A DNA stretch of 64,000 nt from Streptomyces olivochromogenes. Its GTDB lineage: Bacteria > Actinomycetota > Actinomycetes > Streptomycetales > Streptomycetaceae. Each line of letters begins with the position of its first letter. Within the stretch, counting starts at the first letter, position 1. The DNA is taken from NCBI RefSeq assembly GCF_001514115.1, contig NZ_KQ948452.1, forward strand, positions 62,001 through 126,000, given 5' to 3'. Position numbers and translations under genes: made by a program. Positions 59,049 through 64,000 of this stretch are shown here, piece after piece. Below the pieces are notes generated by a model. The model saw only the letters and a program-made list of their open reading frames with translations, ran no database searches and had not been told where the DNA came from.

Positions 59049-59876
59049 ATGGGGGCAGGACGTGAAGAGGCTCGCTGGACCCGGGCCACTGTCGGCCGTG
59101 ACGGCCCGCCCCTCGACCTGCTGACCGCACACTTCGACCAGCACCGCTACGCGCCGCACGCCCACGCCGAGTTCACCATCGGAGTCTGCGTCGGCGGCTC
59201 CGAGATCATCGACTACCGGGGCGGCCGCATCCGCACCGGCCCCGGCTCGATCGTCGTCCTGGCTCCGGGCGAGATGCACACCGGCGGCCCGGCCGCCTGC
59301 GACGGCTACGCCTACCGGGCCCTGTACGCCGAGCCTTCCCTGCTCACCGAGGGAATCCTGGGCAGCCCCCCGCACTTCCGGGACCCCGTCCTCGACGACC
59401 CCGAACTGGCCGCCGCCCTGCGCACCGCCCACACGGACCTGAGCGCCTGCCCCGATCCCCTGGAGACCGAGTCCCGCCTCCCCTGGCTGCTGGCCGCCCT
59501 CGCCCGTCGCCACTCCACGGCCCGCCCGGCGTGTGACACGGTCCCGGGAGCGGCCCACATAGCCCACGCCGTACGCGACCGCCTCGCCGACGAACTCCAG
59601 GCACCCCCGTCACTCGCCTCCCTCGCCACCGACCTGGGCCTGTCCCGCTACCAGCTCCTGCGCGCCTTCCGTACGACGATGGGGATACCGCCGTACGCCT
59701 GGCTGGCCCAGTACCGGGTGAACCGGGCCCGCGCCCTGCTGGAGAGCGGCCTGCGCCCCGCCGAGGTCGCCCCGCTCGTCGGCTTCGCGGACCAGGCGCA
59801 CCTGACGCGCTGGTTCCGCAGGGTGCTCGGGGTGACACCGGCGGCGTACCGAACGAGCGTGTCGCCGACGGCGTAG
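59049..59876 (+). CDS. AraC-family transcriptional regulator
   Basis: ATG at 59049 follows GGGGAGGCGG and gives 275 aa. The N-terminal cupin-like domain (about 20-100) has HAEFTIGVCVGGSEIIDYRG and GSIVVLAPGEMHTGGPAACD. The C-terminal DNA-binding domain (about 175-270) contains two helix-turn-helices: SLASLATDLGLSRYQLLRAF and PAEVAPLVGFADQAHLTRWF, RRVLGVTPAAYR. It precedes an EamA-type exporter gene by 49 bp on the same strand and probably activates it. Confidence 0.92.
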   Translation: MGAGREEARWTRATVGRDGPPLDLLTAHFDQHRYAPHAHAEFTIGVCVGGSEIIDYRGGRIRTGPGSIVVLAPGEMHTGGPAACDGYAYRALYAEPSLLTEGILGSPPHFRDPVLDDPELAAALRTAHTDLSACPDPLETESRLPWLLAALARRHSTARPACDTVPGAAHIAHAVRDRLADELQAPPSLASLATDLGLSRYQLLRAFRTTMGIPPYAWLAQYRVNRARALLESGLRPAEVAPLVGFADQAHLTRWFRRVLGVTPAAYRTSVSPTA

Positions 59877-59925
59877 CGCAACAGCGTTCAAGACACCTGA
59901 CCGCACGGCAGCCGAAACTCCCCCC

Positions 59926-60924
59926 ATGACTGCACGCGGCTGGTTCCTGTTCTCCCTGATGGGAGTGGTCTGGGGCATCCCCTACCTGATGATCAAAGTG
60001 GCGGTGGACGGTGTGTCCCCGTCGACGGTGGTGTTCACGCGCTGCGCGGTGGGCGCGGCGTTGCTGCTCCCCTTCGCGATCCGCCAAGGGGGCCTTACCC
60101 GGACCGTACGAACGTACTGGCGCCCGATGCTGGCCTTCGCGTGCATCGAGATAATGATCCCTTGGTGGACCCTCACGGACGCCGAGCGCCACCTGTCCAG
60201 CTCCACGGCGGGCCTGCTGATCGCCGGGGTGCCGATCGTGGGCGTGGCCGCGGCCCGCCTCTTCGGCGACACCGAACGCCTCGGCGCCCGCAGGATGACC
60301 GGCCTGGCCCTCGGCCTGTCCGGCGTCGCGGTCCTCACCGTCCCGCACCTGACCGGCGGCGACGCCCGCTCACTGGCCGAGGTACTGCTGACGGTGGTCG
60401 GGTACGCGACCGCCCCCGTCATAGTCGCCCGCCACCTCAAGAACGTCCCCTCGCTCCACCTCACGGCCGCCTGCCTGACCCTGGCGGCCCTGGTCTACGC
60501 CCCCGCGGCAGCCGCCACCTGGCCCTCCTCGCCCCCCTCCCCGCAGGTCCTGGCCTCCCTCGCCGGCCTCGGCGTCATCTGCACCGCGGTCGCCTTCGTG
60601 GCCTTCCTCGAACTGATCAAGGAGGCGGGCCCGACGCGGGCGATGGTGATCACGTACGTCAACCCGGCCGTCGCGGTCGCCGCGGGCGCCGCCTTCCTGG
60701 ACGAGAGCCTGACCCCCGGCGTCCTCGCGGCCTTCGCCCTCATCCTGGCCGGCTCTGTGCTCGCGACGGCGACGGCGAAGGCGACGTCAGCGGCCGGACC
60801 AAGACGCACCCCACGCCCGGTACCATGGTCCACACGGCAGACGAGCCGGGCGGACGGCCGCGTGGAGGTCCTTGTGGACCTTCCCGAGGAACGTCCGGGC
60901 TCCACAGGGCAAGGTGGTGGCTAA
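59926..60924 (+). CDS. EamA-family (DMT) transporter whose 3' end overlaps rnpB
   Basis: ATG at 59926 gives 332 aa with about ten hydrophobic segments in two EamA repeats: FSLMGVVWGIPYLMIKVAVD and VVFTRCAVGAALLLPFAIRQ in the first, AFVAFLELIKEAGPTRAMVI and NPAVAVAAGAAFLDESLTPG in the second. The last membrane segment ends at about residue 284 (ASFALILAGSVLATATAK region); the remaining 45 residues are hydrophilic and run 89 bp into the rnpB gene. Either the tail is real and the RNA gene is nested, or translation stops early in vivo. Amino-acid or metabolite export is likely. Confidence 0.85.
   Translation: MTARGWFLFSLMGVVWGIPYLMIKVAVDGVSPSTVVFTRCAVGAALLLPFAIRQGGLTRTVRTYWRPMLAFACIEIMIPWWTLTDAERHLSSSTAGLLIAGVPIVGVAAARLFGDTERLGARRMTGLALGLSGVAVLTVPHLTGGDARSLAEVLLTVVGYATAPVIVARHLKNVPSLHLTAACLTLAALVYAPAAAATWPSSPPSPQVLASLAGLGVICTAVAFVAFLELIKEAGPTRAMVITYVNPAVAVAAGAAFLDESLTPGVLAAFALILAGSVLATATAKATSAAGPRRTPRPVPWSTRQTSRADGRVEVLVDLPEERPGSTGQGGG
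60821..60826 (+). promoter_or_regulatory. Putative -10 element of rnpB inside the EamA gene
   Basis: TACCAT lies about 10 bases before the expected 5' end of the RNase P RNA. No convincing -35 box is visible. Because it is in the transporter's coding region, rnpB would be transcribed from within the upstream gene. Confidence 0.4.
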
Positions 60925-61245
60925 CGGCCACCCGGGGTGACCCGCGGGACAGTGCCACAGAAAACAGACCGCCGGGGACCTCGGTCCTCGGTAAGGGTGA
61001 AACGGTGGTGTAAGAGACCACCAGCGCCTGAGGTGACTCAGGCGGCTAGGTAAACCCCACCTGGAGCAAGGTCAAAAGGAAACACCTCGGTGTTTCTGCG
61101 CGGACGATCGAGGGCTGCCCGCCCGAGTCCGCGGGTAGACCGCACGAGACCGGCGGCAACGCCGGTCCTAGATGGATGGCCGTCTCCCCGGCCGCCGCGA
61201 GGCGCCCGGGCGACAGAACCCGGCGTACAGCCCGACTCGTCTGCC
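60836..61245 (+). ncRNA. rnpB: RNase P RNA (type A)
   Basis: The region contains the conserved elements of bacterial RNase P RNA in order: GAGGAACGTCCGGGCTCCAC near the 5' end, then GGGTGACCCGCGGGACAGTG, CCACAGAAAACAGACCGCC, GGTAAGGGTGAAACGGTG, GTAAGAGACCACCAGCGC and the 3' GACAGAACCCGGCGTACAG. GCAGACGAGCCGGGC at the start pairs with CCCGACTCGTCTGC at the end to form P1. It is the catalytic RNA that matures tRNA 5' ends. Both ends are inferred from P1 pairing. Confidence 0.95.
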
Positions 61246-61991
61246 ATCGGGGCTCAGCCGGGATATTTGGTTGGTCACGGGATCTCGAATATGAGGTTGA
61301 CCGCGGCTGTCCGAGGACCTGCTCGAAGGCTGCACTCGAACGGGTATTCGCCTTCGGCGGGTTCGGGCCGCTGAGGATGTCGATGACGCAAGACTTCTGC
61401 TGGGCAGTGCAGGGCAAGCTGAACCGATGCGTCGACCGTCGGGGCAAGGCCGCCACCAACGGCTTGGCCGTGTGAGTCGATCACACTGCCGGACTCGGCG
61501 GCGCTGCCACCTGCGGCGTGACGCGGCGGACCCGCTGAAGCCGCGCCCCAGCAGCGCGGGAGCGCCTCCACCCTCGAGCCGTCTCCGCTGTCGTCGACCG
61601 CCGGCCTCCGAGGACCTACTGCGAGGCGTTGCACGGCCCTGTGGCGGCTGTGTCCGATGGAGGACTTGAAGCAGCAGCCCGCGCTGGCCGGGCGGCTGTA
61701 GAGGTCGTGGGACCGGGCGATGGAATCGGTTGTGTGCCATTCGCTGTTCCGGAAGGGGCTGCTGGCCAGGCACACCGAGGCCTTGTGACCGCTGAGATAA
61801 CCGTTCTGTAGTTAACGCTTCACGCATTGGTGAGCTGACCGTAGAATTCCGCATCCAGGGGGATCAGCGGGACTTGTGCGGCCACCAGGACAGTACGGAC
61901 GTCCGTGGCCGCGCTTTGCGTTGGTGGCAGTGGGGACTGCCGTCGGCGCTGGTGCTCCGTCGGCCCAGAAGCGACAACATCGGGGACCAGC
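61246..61991. other. Gene-poor junction between rnpB and the helicase gene
   Basis: I see no gene I can support in these 746 bases. The frames that exist on either strand give low-complexity translations without recognisable motifs. Short tracts less G+C-rich than the surroundings, such as GGGATATTTGGTTGGTCACG and GATAACCGTTCTGTAGTTAA, suggest foreign or decayed DNA. The position, directly after a structural RNA gene and before a defence-type helicase, fits the edge of an inserted island. Confidence 0.5.
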
Positions 61992-64000
61992 GTGACGAAC
62001 TCGCGTGACTTCGGGGGCAGCCAGGAACTCGACCGCCTCAAGGCGATGCTCGAGAGCTGGCGCACCTCTCTGGTGGACCTGAGCGGCCGCAACCGGCTGC
62101 TCAATTTTCGCCACACCAAGTCGGCGACATTGGAGATCTCGACTCCATCCGCACAGGAGCTCATCAAGGGCCTGGCCCGCGGCTGGGACTTCGCGCCGCT
62201 CCCGGACGAGGAACCGGAGGCCGGTGAGGGCTTGCGATCCAGCGATGTGGTCCTCACGAAGAAGGACGACCGCACCGACGGAATCGTCACCCAGAAGACC
62301 ACCGCGCCTTCCCTCCTGCGCGCGTTGAACAGCCTTCGCACCAAAGCGACGCAGGTCTTCAACGATTACGGTCTGTGGACCCTCAACCTTGGCGTCGGCA
62401 TGCTCCGCTGGCGTGAGGACGGGGCTGAGACAGGCAGCGACGCACCCCTGGTCCTGATGCCGGTGGTCATTGAGCGCGCGCGCAACGGCAGGATCCGCAT
62501 CAGAGCGAGCGACGACGAGGAACCGCGCCTCAACCCGGCCCTCAAGGTGAAGCTGGAGCAATTTCATATCGACTGGACGCCGGTCGGCGAACAGGATCCT
62601 TCGGACCTGCAGGCGGTGCTCTCCGCCGCGGCTCGCGCGGTGGCGGGCAAGGCCGGATGGCAGATCTCCGACCGTGTGGTGCTCGCACTCTTCGCCTCCC
62701 ACAAGGAGTCGATGTACCAGGACCTGCTGGACAACGAGGATCGCGTCCTCGGCAGTGACCTCGTACGGGCGATGGCTCTCGGTCCGAACTCCGGCCTCGC
62801 CTCCGACCGTTTCGACTTCGAGGAGATCGAGCTAGAGCGGATTGACGAACTGAGCCCGCCCGAGGACAGTCCGCTGGTGCTCGACGCCGACGCCTCGCAG
62901 CGGCAGGCCGTCGCCGCGGCCGTGGCCGGACAGTCGTTCGTCCTGGACGGCCCGCCCGGCACCGGCAAGAGCCAGACGATCACGAACATGATCGCCGGTT
63001 TGATGCACGCGGGCCGCAGTGTGCTGTTCGTCAGTGAGAAGGCGGCGGCCCTCGATGTCGTCCTCGATCGGCTGAAGTCGGTCGGACTCGACTCGTACGC
63101 CCTTGCCCTCCACAGCCACAACACCAGCCGCAAAGCAGTGGCTCATGAGCTGGGACGGGCGCTCGCGGAGGAACCGCGCGCACCGCAGCTGTCACAGCAG
63201 ACCCTGGCCCAGGCCAGAGAGCTGCGCCTCGTGCTCAGCGCCTATGCCGAAGCGATGAACGAGGTCCGCGACCCGCTGGGACGGACCCTGCACGACGTCC
63301 TTGGCCGGGTCGGCCGACTGTCCGAGGCGCCGGTGGCCTACCTGAGTCATGGTGAGGACACCCGCACGGGGGCAGAGGCGACGTTTCGCGCCGAGACGCT
63401 CAGTGGCGAGGATCTGCGCCTGATCGTCGAGGCGACGAAAGCCATCTCCCATACTTGGGAGGCGGTCGCCGATCCGTCGTTCCCCTGGCGTGATCTGCGG
63501 GCCGGCCTGCCCCATCCCCGCCCCGTGCTGGAGCAGGCCCAGGCGGCGCGGGATGCGCTCGCGACGGCGACCGAACGCTACCGGGATCTCGCGCCCGACG
63601 GAGTACCACTCACAGATCAGAGCGGAATCGACCGTCTGATCCTGCTCCTACGGCTGCTCGACGTGCGGAGTCCCGTGCCGGAAGCTTGGCTGACCACGGA
63701 TGCCTTCGCCGATGAGGTGGACGACCGGGTCGACGCCTTCCTGGCAGAACTGCGCAAGGTGCAGCGCACGAGCACTGTCGTCCGAGCGACAGTGGGCGAG
63801 CGGTGGCAGGAACTGTCCACCAGGCTGACGGCTGCACCGGGGGAGGCCGAGAAGACGCTTTCCGCTATGGCGCCGCGAGGCCTCGACCTTGCCGGACTCA
63901 CGGAGGAGCGAGCGCGACAGTTCGCCCGGGAATTCGATGCGACCGCGGGTGTGCTGGAGCGGACCCTGCAGAGCCTCACCCGAGTCAGCCAATTGGCCGG
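61992..64000 (+). CDS. N-terminal part of a DUF4011-type superfamily 1 helicase, cut by the window edge
   Basis: GTG at 61992 opens an uninterrupted frame to the end of the window (about 669 aa). The first 300 residues contain SWRTSLVDLSGRNRLLNFRH and NDYGLWTLNLGVGMLRWRED, which I associate with DUF4011 at the front of large SF1 helicases. The helicase core starts with ADASQRQAVAAAVAGQSFVL and Walker A LDGPPGTGKSQT (about 319-329), then LFVSEKAAALDVVLDRL (motif Ia). Such proteins often end in DUF3320 or a Vsr/PLD nuclease and occur in anti-phage defence islands. The missing C-terminus prevents assignment. Confidence 0.8.
   Translation, partial: MTNSRDFGGSQELDRLKAMLESWRTSLVDLSGRNRLLNFRHTKSATLEISTPSAQELIKGLARGWDFAPLPDEEPEAGEGLRSSDVVLTKKDDRTDGIVTQKTTAPSLLRALNSLRTKATQVFNDYGLWTLNLGVGMLRWREDGAETGSDAPLVLMPVVIERARNGRIRIRASDDEEPRLNPALKVKLEQFHIDWTPVGEQDPSDLQAVLSAAARAVAGKAGWQISDRVVLALFASHKESMYQDLLDNEDRVLGSDLVRAMALGPNSGLASDRFDFEEIELERIDELSPPEDSPLVLDADASQRQAVAAAVAGQSFVLDGPPGTGKSQTITNMIAGLMHAGRSVLFVSEKAAALDVVLDRLKSVGLDSYALALHSHNTSRKAVAHELGRALAEEPRAPQLSQQTLAQARELRLVLSAYAEAMNEVRDPLGRTLHDVLGRVGRLSEAPVAYLSHGEDTRTGAEATFRAETLSGEDLRLIVEATKAISHTWEAVADPSFPWRDLRAGLPHPRPVLEQAQAARDALATATERYRDLAPDGVPLTDQSGIDRLILLLRLLDVRSPVPEAWLTTDAFADEVDDRVDAFLAELRKVQRTSTVVRATVGERWQELSTRLTAAPGEAEKTLSAMAPRGLDLAGLTEERARQFAREFDATAGVLERTLQSLTRVSQLA

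Noticed and set aside
61275..61775. A 166-aa minus-strand protein or transposase remnant after rnpB
   Set aside because: I could find no transposase motif, inverted repeats or target duplication; the translation is low-complexity and mixed.

Overview
The window is a stretch of Streptomyces (or very close relative) chromosome. The DNA is about 70% G+C. Genes start often with GTG, overlap by ATGA/GTGA, and include lineage markers: a WhiJ-type XRE/DUF397/HATPase triad, a SigE-family sigma factor, an SCO2322-family protein and a TTA (bldA-type) codon. Most of it is ordinary chromosome, but several loci form one dispersed system and a few insertions stand out.

Layout. 1-3.2 kb: a membrane-protein fragment, then a divergent CYP125-like P450 and FadA5-like thiolase. 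3.2-9.1 kb: the WhiJ-type triad, a lipase-like hydrolase, a DUF1275 membrane protein and a 581-aa protein with an extracellular-contractile-injection-type N-terminal motif. 9.1-15.8 kb: a small secreted lysozyme-like protein and a five-gene ECF transport operon behind a cobalamin riboswitch. 15.9-19.7 kb: a broken metalloprotease remnant, a PP2C phosphatase and an NB-ARC/TPR ATPase. 19.6-29.8 kb: SnoaL-like, MBL-fold, aldehyde dehydrogenase, [3Fe-4S] ferredoxin, an orphan TPP riboswitch, a KstR-like TetR regulator, a glycosyltransferase/methyltransferase/(alpha/alpha)6-barrel operon, a lipoprotein and an F420-type oxidoreductase. 29.9-38.9 kb: membrane and wall genes, two MFS exporters, an SCP-x thiolase and a sigma/anti-sigma pair. 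38.9-44.4 kb: an ABC/two-component operon split by a fungal-type GH54 arabinofuranosidase. 44.5-47.6 kb: a MaoC/alcohol dehydrogenase/SDR operon. 47.7-60.9 kb: housekeeping and regulatory genes with several tandem repeats at gene ends. 60.8-64 kb: rnpB, then a gene-poor junction and a truncated DUF4011-type helicase.

The main theme is a scattered steroid (sterol side-chain) catabolic regulon. CYP125, FadA5, ferredoxin/aldehyde dehydrogenase, SCP-x thiolase, MaoC hydratase, SDR and the F420 oxidoreductase all have relatives in the KstR-controlled cholesterol genes of mycobacteria, and a KstR-like regulator is present. Palindromes matching the published KstR core TnnAACnnGTTnnA lie upstream of these genes. 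A second palindrome, CTGAY-N5-RTCAG, recurs at five of the same loci and I cannot assign it to a known regulator.

The ECF operon is the second theme. A cobalamin riboswitch precedes a secreted (alpha/alpha) toroid protein, an SCO2322-family surface protein and ECF T, A and S components. This suggests vitamin B12 capture resembling intrinsic factor. All family assignments are from reading the translated sequence; no database search was run.
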